Source: Vulcanococcus limneticus LL
GTDB lineage: Bacteria; Cyanobacteriota; Cyanobacteriia; PCC-6307; Cyanobiaceae
DNA: 64,000 nt
Direction: 5' to 3'
Assembly: GCF_002252705.1 (NCBI RefSeq)
Contig: NZ_NQLA01000006.1
Coordinates: forward strand, 1-64,000
Positions 18,843-29,458 of this stretch are shown piece after piece. Both the position numbers and the translations under genes were made by a program. The notes beneath the pieces are model-generated. The model saw nothing but the letters and a program-made list of their open reading frames with translations. It ran no database searches and had not been told where the DNA came from. How positions within the stretch are numbered: the stretch's first letter is position 1; each line of letters opens with the position of its first letter.

Positions 18843-20546
18843 GTGAGACGCTGGGGACATCCCGGCGTCTGCTTCACCCTGAACCAGGAAACCCTGCTGT
18901 TCGAGCCCGCCCAGCCGGAGGCCGGTGCCCTGCGGGCCGTGCTCGCCTTCCCCAGCACCTATTCGGTGGGCATCACCAGCCTTGGCTATCAGGTGGTGTG
19001 GGCCACGCTCGCCCAGCGGGCCGATGTGGATGTGCGCCGGCTGTTCACCGACCAGGGTGATCCGCCCCACGGCGGCAGCCGCGGCCGCGGGCCTGGCCTC
19101 GATCTGTTCGGCCTGTCGCTGAGCTGGGAGCTGGATGGGCCGGTGCTGCTGGAGTTGCTGGAACGGCAGCGCATCCCCCTGTGGGCCAGCGAGCGGGGCG
19201 ACGGCGATCCGATCGTGTTCGGTGGCGGTCCGGTGCTCACCGCCAACCCCGAACCACTGGCACCCTTTTTTGATGTGGTGCTGCTGGGGGATGGCGAGCT
19301 GCTGCTGCCCGACTTTCTGGATGCCCTGCAGAAGCACCGCAGCGCGCCGCGGGCCGAGCGGTTGCGGCGGCTGGCCCAGGTGCCGGGGGTGTACGTGCCC
19401 GGCCTCTATGCCCCCCGCTACTCCGCCGAGGGTGACCTGCTGGCGGTTGAGCCGATCGAACCGGGCATCCCCGCCACCGTCGCCAAACAGACCTGGCGGG
19501 GCAACACCCTCAGCCACTCCACGGTGATCACCCCGGAGGCCGCCTGGCCCTCGATTCACATGGTGGAGGTGGTGCGCAGCTGCCCGGAGCTGTGCCGCTT
19601 CTGTCTGGCCAGCTACCTCACGCTCCCGTTTCGCACCCCCAGCCTCGATGACGGCCTGATCCCGGCGGTGGAGAAGGGCCTGGCAGCCACCCAGCGCCTG
19701 GGCCTGCTCGGCGCCTCGGTGACCCAGCATCCCCAGTTTTCCGACCTGCTGACCTGGCTGGACCAGGACCGCTTAGAGGGCACGCGCGTCAGCGTTAGCT
19801 CGGTGCGGGCCGCCACCGTGACCCCCCAGCTGGGGCGGATCCTGGCCAAACGGGGCAGCAAGTCGCTCACGATCGCGATCGAGAGCGGCAGCGAGCGGAT
19901 GCGTGAGGTGGTGAACAAGAAGCTCAGTCGCGAGGAGATCTTCGCCGCCGCCCGCTATGCCAAAGAGGGCGGCCTCACTGGCCTCAAGCTCTATGGAATG
20001 GTGGGCCTGCCCACGGAGCAAGAGGCCGATGTGGAGGCCACCGCCGCGCTGGTGCTGGAGCTGAAGAAGGCCACCCCGGGGCTACGGCTCTCGCTAGGGG
20101 TGAGCAGCTTCGTGCCCAAGGCCCACACCCCCTTCCAGTGGGAGGGGGTGCGGCCCGAGGCCGAGCAGCGCCTCAAGCTGCTGGCCAAGCGCCTCAAGCC
20201 CAAGGGCATCGAACTGCGCCCCGAGAGCTACGGCTGGAGCGTGATCCAGGCCCTGATATCCCGCAGCGACCGCCGCCTGGCGCCGGTGATCGCCGCCGCC
20301 CGCGGCAGCCACGAGAGCCTGGGGGGCTGGAAGAAGGCGTACCGGGCGGTGCTGGCCGGCGACAACCAGAGCAGCCCCACCGCCCCTGGCTATCCGCTGC
20401 CGCTTCCGCCAGCCTGGGAGCAGGTGATCCACCAGTGCTGGGGCGCCGAGGTGGTGCTTCCCTGGGACCATCTGGAGGGGCCCCTCCCGAAACGCACCCT
20501 GGACAAGCACCGGTCGGAAGCTCTGGGCTCCAGCCCAGCTCAGTAG
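18843..20546 (+). CDS. B12-binding-domain radical SAM protein
   Basis: About 567 residues. The N-terminal 200 residues form a cobalamin-binding-type Rossmann region (YSVGITSLGYQVVWATLAQ, DLFGLSLSWELDG, IVFGGGPVLTANPEPLAPF and VVLLGDGELLLPDFLDAL). The radical SAM domain follows, with the CxxxCxxC iron-sulfur motif in CPELCRFC (about residues 250-257), then IESGSERMREVVNK and GLKLYGMVGLPTEQ. The layout is that of class B methylthiotransferase or methyltransferase-like radical SAM enzymes; the substrate is unknown. The start is taken as GTG at 18843. Its 3' end overlaps the convergent O-antigen-ligase-like gene by 7 bp. Confidence 0.85.
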   Translation: MRRWGHPGVCFTLNQETLLFEPAQPEAGALRAVLAFPSTYSVGITSLGYQVVWATLAQRADVDVRRLFTDQGDPPHGGSRGRGPGLDLFGLSLSWELDGPVLLELLERQRIPLWASERGDGDPIVFGGGPVLTANPEPLAPFFDVVLLGDGELLLPDFLDALQKHRSAPRAERLRRLAQVPGVYVPGLYAPRYSAEGDLLAVEPIEPGIPATVAKQTWRGNTLSHSTVITPEAAWPSIHMVEVVRSCPELCRFCLASYLTLPFRTPSLDDGLIPAVEKGLAATQRLGLLGASVTQHPQFSDLLTWLDQDRLEGTRVSVSSVRAATVTPQLGRILAKRGSKSLTIAIESGSERMREVVNKKLSREEIFAAARYAKEGGLTGLKLYGMVGLPTEQEADVEATAALVLELKKATPGLRLSLGVSSFVPKAHTPFQWEGVRPEAEQRLKLLAKRLKPKGIELRPESYGWSVIQALISRSDRRLAPVIAAARGSHESLGGWKKAYRAVLAGDNQSSPTAPGYPLPLPPAWEQVIHQCWGAEVVLPWDHLEGPLPKRTLDKHRSEALGSSPAQ

Positions 20547-21886
20547 CAGCGCAACCCCGCCAGCAGGATCCAGCCGGCGATGTTGATGCGGCTGTCATAC
20601 ATCGGGATGTCGGTGGCATGCAGGGCCACCAGTACCAGGGCCGCAGCCCACCAGGCCCGCTCAAACACCGCCGCCCTGGCGATCCCGCGCCGGGCCGCGC
20701 GGATCAGCAGCCACAGCACCAGGCCCACCACGATCGCGGCCACCGGCAGGCCGTGGCTCACCGCCAGGTCGATCACCACGTTGTGGGGGTGGCCGTGCCA
20801 CTGGCCGGTGCGCAGGGGGTAGATCACGCTGAAGGCGGCTGCGCCCCAGCCCAGCCAGGGGCGCTCGGCGATCAGGCCCAGGGCCACCCCCCACTGGCTG
20901 AGGCGGGTACTGGCCAGGTTGCGCTCGCCGGCGAACTTCATGTCGTTGAGGCGGGCCCAGATCGCCTCGGGCACCAGGGCGCGGGCGGGGGCCTGCAGCA
21001 GCGCCGGCACCCCAGGCAGGCTGGCCAGGGCCAAGGTCACCAGCACCAGCGCCAGCAAGGGCAACAGCCAGGGCCAGCTGATGGGTCCGGCCACGATCGG
21101 GGCCGCCAGCACCAGGGCCCCCCAGGCGTTGCGGGAATCGGTGAGATACAGGGCCGCCACCTGGGCCACCGCCAGTCCGAGCGCGAGCAGCAGCAGGGCC
21201 AGGCCCCCGGGGTGATCGGCCGGCGCGGCAGTGCCCGATCGGCGCTGGCGCCAGCGCCGGGCCCGCTCCAGCAGGGCCGCCAACACCAGGGGCCAGCTCA
21301 GGGCCAGCCAGGCCGCCGTGATGTTGGCGTAGTCGAACAGGCCCGAAAGCCGACCTTCGGGATTGCCGCCGGGCTTGATCCACCACACGATCAGCCCCCC
21401 CAGGATCTGCCAGGGCCCGCTCCACCCCCACCACAGCTGGCCCAGTCCTGTGACGATCACCGGCACGGTGCCGGCCACCAGGGCCATGGCCACCCGCCGC
21501 CGCGCCGCCGGGGTGACCAGATAGGGCTGGAAGCCCCAGAAGGCCCAGAAGAAGGGCAGCCAGTTGCCCAGACCCACCCAGGCCAGGAGGCCACTGCTGG
21601 CCCCCAGGCAACCGAGCAGCATCAGGGCGGCGGCGATGGCCAGCGCCCCATTGGCGCGATCGCGCCACCAGGGCTGCCGCTGGCGACTGCCCAGCACCAG
21701 GGCCACAAACAGCAGTACCCCGGCGACCAGGGCACTGGAGGCCAGGAAGAAGGCCCCGAGCTGGAAGCAGCGCCAAGCCAGGGGGTTGGCCGGCTCGGGC
21801 CGCGCGCTGTCAAGGAGCGTGCGCAGCCGCGCCGGCAGGGCCTGGAGCTCCGGTGCGATCGAAGGCTCCGGTGGGGCCGCGCTCAT
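20540..21886 (-). CDS. O-antigen ligase/polymerase-like membrane protein
   Basis: A 448-residue polytopic membrane protein with about 10-12 hydrophobic segments. SGLFDYANITAAWLALSW and LTDSRNAWGALVL resemble the periplasmic-loop region of the Wzy/WaaL (O-antigen ligase) superfamily. RPWLGWGAAAFSVIYPLR and GHPHNVVIDLAVSHG form the conserved large loop before the last helices. Cyanobacterial members include IctB-type proteins once called bicarbonate transporters; polysaccharide ligase or polymerase is the more cautious reading. The start overlaps the purU stop by 4 nt (ATGA), so it is translated from the purU mRNA despite no evident functional link. Confidence 0.78.
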   Translation of the reverse strand: MSAAPPEPSIAPELQALPARLRTLLDSARPEPANPLAWRCFQLGAFFLASSALVAGVLLFVALVLGSRQRQPWWRDRANGALAIAAALMLLGCLGASSGLLAWVGLGNWLPFFWAFWGFQPYLVTPAARRRVAMALVAGTVPVIVTGLGQLWWGWSGPWQILGGLIVWWIKPGGNPEGRLSGLFDYANITAAWLALSWPLVLAALLERARRWRQRRSGTAAPADHPGGLALLLLALGLAVAQVAALYLTDSRNAWGALVLAAPIVAGPISWPWLLPLLALVLVTLALASLPGVPALLQAPARALVPEAIWARLNDMKFAGERNLASTRLSQWGVALGLIAERPWLGWGAAAFSVIYPLRTGQWHGHPHNVVIDLAVSHGLPVAAIVVGLVLWLLIRAARRGIARAAVFERAWWAAALVLVALHATDIPMYDSRINIAGWILLAGLRCY

Positions 21887-22755
21887 TCGAACACCGCCGT
21901 ACGGCCCCGGTACACGATCACCTGGCGCTTGATGTGCAGGCGCACGGCGCGGGCCAGGGCCAGCCGCTCGGTGTCACGACCCTTGCGGATCAGATCCTCC
22001 ACCTCATCACGATGGCTCACAGCCAGGGTGGACTGGGCGATGATCGGCCCCCCATCCAGTTCCTCGGTCACGTAATGGCCGGTGGCGCCGATCAGCTTCA
22101 CGCCCCGCTCCCAGGCCCGGTGGTAGGGCTGGGCCCCCTTGAAGGCCGGCAGGAAGGAGTGGTGAATGTTGATCACCTGGTGGAAGGCATCCGGGGGATC
22201 GAAGGCCGTCAGGAAGCCGGGGGTGAGCACCTGCATGTACTTGGCCAGGATCACCAGCTCGATGCCGTGCTCGGCCAGCAGCTCCAGGTGGCGGGCCTCG
22301 GCCTCCTGGCGGTTGGCGGCGTTGATCGGCACGTGCTCGAAGCGGGCGCCGAACTCCTCGGCGATGGGGCCCAGGTCGGGGTGGTTGGAGATCACCAGCG
22401 GCACCTGCATCGGCAGCTCACCGGTGCGGGTGCGCCAGAGCAGATCGAGCAGGCAGTGGTCCTGCTTGCTCACGAAGATGGCCACCGCTGGGCGCACATC
22501 GGAGAAATGCAGCTGGTAGCTGCCGTCAAGCCGCTCGGCCAGGGCCCCCGCCGCGGGATCGATCGCCTCGCGGGGCAGCCCGAAGCCCTCCAGCTGCCAC
22601 TCGATGCGGCTGAGGAACAGCCCAGCGCCCTGGTCGCTGTGGTGGTCGGCGTGGACGATGTTGCCGCCGTTGGCCGCCACCCAGCCGGCGAGCTCCCGCA
22701 CCAGCCCGGGCTGATCCGGACAGATCATCTGGAGGATGGCGGTGGGGCCCGTCAT
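21883..22755 (-). CDS. purU: Formyltetrahydrofolate deformylase PurU
   Basis: PurU hydrolyses 10-formyltetrahydrofolate to tetrahydrofolate and formate. The N-terminal ACT domain (ILQMICPDQPGLVRELAGWVAANGGNI) precedes the formyltransferase-like domain with VFVSKQDHCLLDLLWR-type and LVISNHPDLGPIAEEFG segments. The active-site signature is INIHHSFLPAFKGAQPYHRA, followed by GATGHYVTEELDGGPII with the catalytic aspartate. About 290 residues from ATG 22755; an in-frame ATG at 22782 adds nine. The formate produced can feed PurT, which is encoded at 34289. Confidence 0.95.
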   Translation of the reverse strand: MTGPTAILQMICPDQPGLVRELAGWVAANGGNIVHADHHSDQGAGLFLSRIEWQLEGFGLPREAIDPAAGALAERLDGSYQLHFSDVRPAVAIFVSKQDHCLLDLLWRTRTGELPMQVPLVISNHPDLGPIAEEFGARFEHVPINAANRQEAEARHLELLAEHGIELVILAKYMQVLTPGFLTAFDPPDAFHQVINIHHSFLPAFKGAQPYHRAWERGVKLIGATGHYVTEELDGGPIIAQSTLAVSHRDEVEDLIRKGRDTERLALARAVRLHIKRQVIVYRGRTAVFE

Positions 22756-22877
22756 GGCCGCTGGCAGGGGGAGTGCTGGCATTGTGCCCGTCCAGGCCGG
22801 CTTCGGTTGCAGTGCGCGACCGCCAGGCCTGCAGGGCAGTCGTCGCCGGTAAAGTCGCCGGATTCGCACCGCCCGCC

Positions 22878-23369
22878 ATGGCCGTCCAGCGCGTGTCCGC
22901 GTTCCTCCAGACCCTCCGCTCCTCGCTGCGCAGCCTGGCCCTGCTGGCGATGGCCCTGGTGCTGAGCGTGGGCCTGGTGGCCTGCAGCGGCGCCGAGGCC
23001 AAGCCTCCCACCATCAGCCCCGCCGATCTGGCGATCATCAGCCGCCAGGCCGAGGGCTTCCTGGCCGCCAAGGAGCGTCTGCCCGAGCTGGCCACCCTTG
23101 TGAACGAGCGCGACTGGACCTTCACCCGCAACCTGATCCACGGTCCGATGCAGGAAGTGGGGCGCGAGATGCTCTACATCAACCAGCGCCTGCTGCCCAG
23201 TGACCGGGCCGAGGCCAACCAGCGCGCCGACAAGCTCAAGGCCGCCCTCGCAGACCTGGATGAAGCCGCCCGCCAGCAGGACGGCGAGAAGCTGCGCAAG
23301 GCCTACATCCGCGTGGCGAGCGGCTTCGGCTCCTACGCCGAGGTGATCCCCGCCGCCGTCCTCAGCTGA
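22878..23369 (+). CDS. psbQ: Photosystem II lipoprotein PsbQ (CyanoQ)
   Basis: A 163-residue protein with a lipoprotein signal peptide. A twin of leucine-rich membrane segments ends at the lipobox LVAC near residue 34. The mature protein is a four-helix-bundle type, with the CyanoQ segments LPELATLVNERDWTFTRNLIHGPMQE and MLYINQRLLPSD. CyanoQ sits on the lumenal side of photosystem II and stabilises the oxygen-evolving complex. The start ATG 22878 gives a normal length. The FAD oxidoreductase start follows its stop by 17 bp. Confidence 0.9.
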   Translation: MAVQRVSAFLQTLRSSLRSLALLAMALVLSVGLVACSGAEAKPPTISPADLAIISRQAEGFLAAKERLPELATLVNERDWTFTRNLIHGPMQEVGREMLYINQRLLPSDRAEANQRADKLKAALADLDEAARQQDGEKLRKAYIRVASGFGSYAEVIPAAVLS

Positions 23370-23386
23370 GCCGGTCGCCTCTGGAC

Positions 23387-24559
23387 TTGTCGTCCCCGGA
23401 GCAGGCTCCGCTGATCCAGCCCCAACCCCGGGCCCAGCATCCCCAGCCGGTCGTGGTGATCGGTTCGGGGGTGGTGGGCCTTTCAACCGCCTGGCTGCTG
23501 CAGAGCCAGGGCCATCGGGTGATGTTGGTGGATCCGGCCGTGGCCCGGCCCCAGCCACCGGAGGCCGGGAGCAGCGCGGCCCTGGGCCTGTTGATGGCCC
23601 GTATCTACCGGCGCTCCAGCGGCCGTGGCTGGCGGCTGCGCCAGCGCTCGCTGGAGCTCTGGCGCAGCTGGAGGCAGCAGCTCGAGGCGGCTGGCCAGCG
23701 GCTGCCCTGGCGGCCGGGCCTGTTGCAGTTGGCCCCCGATGCCGCAGCCTTTGCGGCCCAGACCCGCCTGGCGGCGGAGCGGGCCCGCCGGGGCCTCACC
23801 CTGCAGCCCCTTCCCGCCGAGGCCCTGGCCGCCCTGGCCCCCAGCCTGCCCTCCGGTGCCGTAGGCGGCCTGTTCTCGCCCGAGGACGGCCAGCTGGATC
23901 CCCTCCCCGCCATGGCCGCCCTGCGCGCCGACGCGCTGGAGCGGGGCCTGGAGCTGGTGGCGGACGCCGCTACCGCGATCGAGCGCCAGGCGGGTGCGGA
24001 GCGCTGGCGCATCGCCCTGGCCGGAGGCGGCTGGCTGGAGGCACCCTGGCTGGTGATGAGTGCCGGCCTGGCCTGCCCGGAACTTCTCGATCCCCTGGGC
24101 CACCGCCACCCCCAGGTGCCCGTGCTGGGACAGGCCCTGGAGCTGCAGCTGCCAGCCGGGACTCCCGACCCTTGCCAGTGGCCCGGCTCGATCAGCTGGG
24201 GGGGTGTGAACCTGGTGCCCCGCCCCGGCGGCCGCCTGTGGCTGGGGGCCACCCTGGAACCGCCGGCGGGCGAGCCATTCGCAGCCCAGGCCAGTGCGGC
24301 GGAACTGGCCAACCTGAGGGATCTGGGTGGCACTGCCCCCGACTGGCTGCGCCAGGCCACGGTGCTGCGCCACTGGCAGGGCCTGCGGGCCCGACCCCAG
24401 GGGGCACCGGCGCCGCTGCTGGAGCAGCTGGAACCCGGCTTGCTGCTGGCCTCGGGCCACTACCGCAATGGCGTGCTGCTGGCCCCGGCCACGGCGGAGT
24501 GGGTGGCGGAGCGGATCGCGGCGGGCAGCAGCCTGAGTGGGATTTCAGGCTCGCCGTAA
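23387..24559 (+). CDS. FAD-dependent oxidoreductase (DAO/glycine-oxidase-like)
   Basis: 390 residues with the ADP-binding fingerprint VVVIGSGVVGLSTAWLLQSQG near residue 22 and the acidic end of strand two in VMLVDPAV. The C-terminal substrate domain ends with the second FAD contact (LLASGHYRNGVLLAPATAEWV), characteristic of D-amino-acid-oxidase family enzymes including ThiO glycine oxidase. GHYRNGVLLAP is a good match to ThiO/DadA-type enzymes, but substrate and product are not fixed by this. The start is a TTG at 23387, which places the fingerprint at the expected position. It probably shares a transcript with psbQ. Confidence 0.8.
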   Translation: MSSPEQAPLIQPQPRAQHPQPVVVIGSGVVGLSTAWLLQSQGHRVMLVDPAVARPQPPEAGSSAALGLLMARIYRRSSGRGWRLRQRSLELWRSWRQQLEAAGQRLPWRPGLLQLAPDAAAFAAQTRLAAERARRGLTLQPLPAEALAALAPSLPSGAVGGLFSPEDGQLDPLPAMAALRADALERGLELVADAATAIERQAGAERWRIALAGGGWLEAPWLVMSAGLACPELLDPLGHRHPQVPVLGQALELQLPAGTPDPCQWPGSISWGGVNLVPRPGGRLWLGATLEPPAGEPFAAQASAAELANLRDLGGTAPDWLRQATVLRHWQGLRARPQGAPAPLLEQLEPGLLLASGHYRNGVLLAPATAEWVAERIAAGSSLSGISGSP

Positions 24560-24620
24560 CCTGCGGGGGCGACGCCGGCACGGCCTTGCACAGCGCCGCC
24601 TGACCCAGCCTCTTCCCCCG

Positions 24621-25649
24621 ATGGTTCTCAATTGCCAGCGCTCCAGCAGTCCGCGCCGCGTTCCCCTGGGGGCCACCCTGGGCCTGCTGGGCAGCCTCGC
24701 CCTCACGGCCTGTGGCAACGGCAGTCCGGGTGGGGCGCCCAGCGGTGGAGCCACGCTCCAGGGGGCCGGGGCCACCTTCCCCGCCTCGATCTACCAGCGC
24801 TGGTTCGCTGAACTGGCAGCCAAGGGAGAGGCCCGGGTGAACTACCAGTCGGTCGGCTCGGGCGCCGGCGTTCGCCAGTTCAGCGCCGGCACGGTGGACT
24901 TCGCCGCCAGCGACAAGCCCCTTGATGCGGAGGAGGCCGCCGTCGTGAAGCGCGGCGTGGTGCAGATCCCGCTCACCGCCGGCGCCATCGCCGTGGCCTA
25001 CAACCACCCGGGCTGCAGCCTCAAGCTCACCCAGGCCCAGCTGGTGGGCATCTTCGAGGGCAAGATCACCAACTACAGGGAGCTGGGCTGCGCCGATCAG
25101 GCCATCAAGGTGGTATTTCGCTCCGATGGTTCCGGCACCACCTACAACTTCACCAACTCCCTCTCAGCCTTCAGCTCCAGCTGGAAGTCGGGCCCCGGCG
25201 CCGCCAAATCCGTGCAGTGGCCCACGGGCATCGGCGCCAAGGGCAACGAGGGAGTGGCCGCCAGCCTGCAGCAGGTGAAGGGCGGCCTCGGCTACGTGGA
25301 GGCGGCCTTCGTGCGCCCGCCCCTGCAGGCGGCGGCGATCCAGAACGCCGCCGGCAGCTTCAGCAAGCCCGACACCTCCGAGGCCGCCAAGGCTCTTGCC
25401 AGCATCGCCCTGGGCCCCGACCTCACTGGCAGCGATCCCAACCCCAAGGCGGGCTACCCGATCGTGACCTTCACCTGGGTGCTGCTCTACAAGGGCGGCA
25501 ACGGCGCCAAACTGCCGGCCCTGCAGAAGACCTTCGGCTACGCCCTCTCCGATGCCGCCCAGGCCGGCGCCCCCGCCCTCGGCTATGTGAGCCTGCCGGC
25601 GCCGGTGCTGGAGAAGGCCCGCGCCGCGTTGGCCACGGTCGCCCCGTAG
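24621..25649 (+). CDS. pstS: Phosphate ABC transporter substrate-binding protein PstS
   Basis: PstS is the periplasmic phosphate receptor of the high-affinity Pst ABC importer. The 342-residue protein begins with a lipoprotein signal ending LTAC (cysteine about residue 31). The phosphate-binding segments are LQGAGATFPASIYQRW, YQSVGSGAGVRQF, DFAASDKPL and VVFRSDGSGTTYNFTNSL. Others are GVAASLQQVKGGLGYVE and ITNYRELG. pstCAB are not adjacent, as is common for cyanobacterial PstS/SphX paralogues. The 61 bp upstream contain no clear Pho box repeats. Confidence 0.93.
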   Translation: MVLNCQRSSSPRRVPLGATLGLLGSLALTACGNGSPGGAPSGGATLQGAGATFPASIYQRWFAELAAKGEARVNYQSVGSGAGVRQFSAGTVDFAASDKPLDAEEAAVVKRGVVQIPLTAGAIAVAYNHPGCSLKLTQAQLVGIFEGKITNYRELGCADQAIKVVFRSDGSGTTYNFTNSLSAFSSSWKSGPGAAKSVQWPTGIGAKGNEGVAASLQQVKGGLGYVEAAFVRPPLQAAAIQNAAGSFSKPDTSEAAKALASIALGPDLTGSDPNPKAGYPIVTFTWVLLYKGGNGAKLPALQKTFGYALSDAAQAGAPALGYVSLPAPVLEKARAALATVAP

Positions 25650-25684
25650 GGCCCGGCCCCGCCGCCACACCACCGGCGCATGAA

Positions 25685-25744
25685 AAAGCCCCCCGGATGG
25701 GGGGCTTTGTGCTGATCGGGCCTGTGGGGATCAGGCCCGATCAG
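25685..25744. terminator. Two hairpins between convergent pstS and dnaK
   Basis: The first hairpin is AAAGCCCCCC (25685-25694), loop GGAT, GGGGGGCTTT (25699-25708). Read on the minus strand it is followed by a run of five T, a good intrinsic terminator for dnaK. The second is a perfect 13-bp inverted repeat, CTGATCGGGCCTG (25712-25724) and CAGGCCCGATCAG (25732-25744), directly after the dnaK stop. Together they separate the two convergent genes. Confidence 0.75.
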
Positions 25745-25745
25745 C

Positions 25746-27641
<1,896 letters not shown>

Positions 27642-27782
27642 GGATAACCGCCTCCCGCAGGGGATTTCAGACTGAAGGCATCCTCAACAGCAGGCCCCTG
27701 GTGGGGCTAGGTGTGGTTGCCGAACCGGGGCCGTACGGTGCGGCCCCAACCGCGTCCGGCCCGCGCCGGCGCATGCCCCCCG

Positions 27783-28778
27783 ATGCCGCCTGCCACCCCT
27801 CCCGCCGCAGCCCCAGCCGCGGCTCTCGCCATCGATGGACACACTGCCCTGGTGGGGGTGCTGGGGGATCCGGTGCGCCACTCGCTCTCACCGGCCATGC
27901 ACAACGCGGCCCTGCGGGAGCTGGGGCTCAACTGGGTGTATCTGGCCCTGCCGGCACCGGCGCCGCAGCTGGAGGCCGTCGTGCGGGGCCTGGAGGCGAT
28001 CGGCTGCCGGGGCCTGAACATCACCATCCCCCACAAGCAGGCGGTGGCGGCCCTGGCGAGTGAGCTGAGCCCCCTGGCCCGGCGGCTTGGGGCCGTGAAC
28101 ACGCTGGTGCCGCGGCCGGGCGGCGGCTGGCTGGGCACCAATACCGATGTGGAGGGCTTCCTGGTGCCGCTGCGCCAGGCCGACCAGAGCTGGCAGGGCA
28201 AGAGGGCCCTGGTGCTGGGCAACGGCGGCAGCGCCCGGGCGGTGGTGGCGGGCCTGGTGGAGCTGGGCCTGGGGTCGATCCAGCTGGCGGGACGGCGCGC
28301 CGCCAGCCGCGAGGCCTTCCTGACGGATTGCCGGGGCTGGGCGCCTCAGCTGCAGGGCCTGGTCTGGGGCCAACCGGAACCAGGCGCGGGCCCCGGCGTG
28401 GGTGCCGGCACCGCGCCCAGCTCCTACCCCAGCGGGCCCCACACCCTGACCGCCGCCCTGGCTGCCGCCGACCTGGTGGTGAACACCACCCCTGTGGGCA
28501 TGGCGAGCGCCACCGATCCCGCCGCCGCCCAGCGCTCGCCGATCTCACCGGCCGAGCTGGAAGCCCTCCGGCCCGGCGCCACCGTCTACGACCTGATCTA
28601 CACCCCACGACCAACGGCGCTGCTGGAGGCGGCCGCGGCCCGCGGCTGCCCCACCCACGACGGACTGGAGATGCTGGTGCAGCAGGGGGCCGCTGCCCTG
28701 CGGCTGTGGAGCGGCCAGGAGGCCATTCCCGTGGCGGCGATGCGCGCTGCTGCCCTGGTCCAGCTGGAAGGCCGCTGA
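27783..28778 (+). CDS. aroE: Shikimate dehydrogenase AroE
   Basis: AroE reduces 3-dehydroshikimate to shikimate with NADPH. Signature segments are VLGDPVRHSLSPAMHNAAL (substrate binding), LNITIPHKQAVAALA with the catalytic lysine, GAVNTLVP, and GTNTDVEGF. The nucleotide-binding LVLGNGGSARAVVAGL and VVNTTPVGM follow, then DGLEMLVQQGA at the end. At about 331 residues it is longer than the usual 270-290. The excess is an Ala/Pro-rich N-terminus and a Gly/Pro-rich insert (about residues 205-225) in the cofactor domain. The ATG at 27783 is the preferred start. Confidence 0.93.
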   Translation: MPPATPPAAAPAAALAIDGHTALVGVLGDPVRHSLSPAMHNAALRELGLNWVYLALPAPAPQLEAVVRGLEAIGCRGLNITIPHKQAVAALASELSPLARRLGAVNTLVPRPGGGWLGTNTDVEGFLVPLRQADQSWQGKRALVLGNGGSARAVVAGLVELGLGSIQLAGRRAASREAFLTDCRGWAPQLQGLVWGQPEPGAGPGVGAGTAPSSYPSGPHTLTAALAAADLVVNTTPVGMASATDPAAAQRSPISPAELEALRPGATVYDLIYTPRPTALLEAAAARGCPTHDGLEMLVQQGAAALRLWSGQEAIPVAAMRAAALVQLEGR

Positions 28779-28879
28779 GCCGGACGACCGCGGAGGAGGA
28801 CGCTCGCCGAGCGGGCGGGCAGGGCACCGGCCAGCGGCGGGCGCCCTAGCCTCGGCCCAGCAGCGGGCTTGCCCCACCC

Positions 28880-29347
28880 ATGGCCGACATTCCCCCCTGG
28901 CAGCGCCTGCTGGCCCTGCTGGCCTACCTGCTGCCCTGGAGCGATGGGCTGCCCTTCGGGCGCTCCCTGTTCGGCCTGTTCCCGGCGCTGCAGTGGCTGA
29001 GCCTGCCCGCCCTGCCGGTGGTGATGCTGCAGCAGATGGTGCCCTTCGGCGGCTTCCTGCTGTTCCTGGCCCTCTATCTGGCGGTGGTGCGCAACCAGCG
29101 GGTGCCCTACTACGTGCGTTTCAACGTGCTGCAGGCGATCCTGCTGGACATCGTGCTGGTGGTGATCTCCCTGGCCTTCAGCATCCTGCTCAGCCCCCTG
29201 GGCGGCGGCTTCGCCGCCCGCACCCTCAGCAACACCGTGTTTCTGGGGGTGCTGGTGCTCGTGGCCTACGCCGTGGTGCAGTGCGTGCGGGGCAAGGAGG
29301 CGGACATCCCCAGCGTGTCCGACGCCGTGCGGATGCAGCTCTACTGA
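28880..29347 (+). CDS. Tic20-family membrane protein
   Basis: A 155-residue protein with four hydrophobic segments. The N-terminal WQRLLALLAYLLPWSDGLPFG and the central RVPYYVRFNVLQAILLDIVLV (RFxxxQAILLDI) are characteristic of the Tic20 family, whose plastid member is part of the chloroplast inner-envelope protein import channel. The role of cyanobacterial members is not established. The upstream spacer contains CCTAGCCTCGG, a possible -10 region. Confidence 0.85.
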   Translation: MADIPPWQRLLALLAYLLPWSDGLPFGRSLFGLFPALQWLSLPALPVVMLQQMVPFGGFLLFLALYLAVVRNQRVPYYVRFNVLQAILLDIVLVVISLAFSILLSPLGGGFAARTLSNTVFLGVLVLVAYAVVQCVRGKEADIPSVSDAVRMQLY

Positions 29348-29458
29348 GGGGCTCCCCACCGCGGGATAAGGTGGTGGATCCGTCGCTGGTGGGGCAAGCC
29401 CCCGGGGCCCGCCGCCAGCCACCGTCCCCTTCGGCGCCCACGTCGGATCGCGCAAGCC

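Noticed and set aside
24560-24620. A Pho box upstream of pstS
   Set aside because: No set of spaced direct repeats of the CTTAACCT type could be found in the 61-bp spacer.
27642-27782. A CIRCE operator upstream of dnaK
   Set aside because: The GGGGCCG/CGGCCCC dyad there has the wrong core sequence and spacing.
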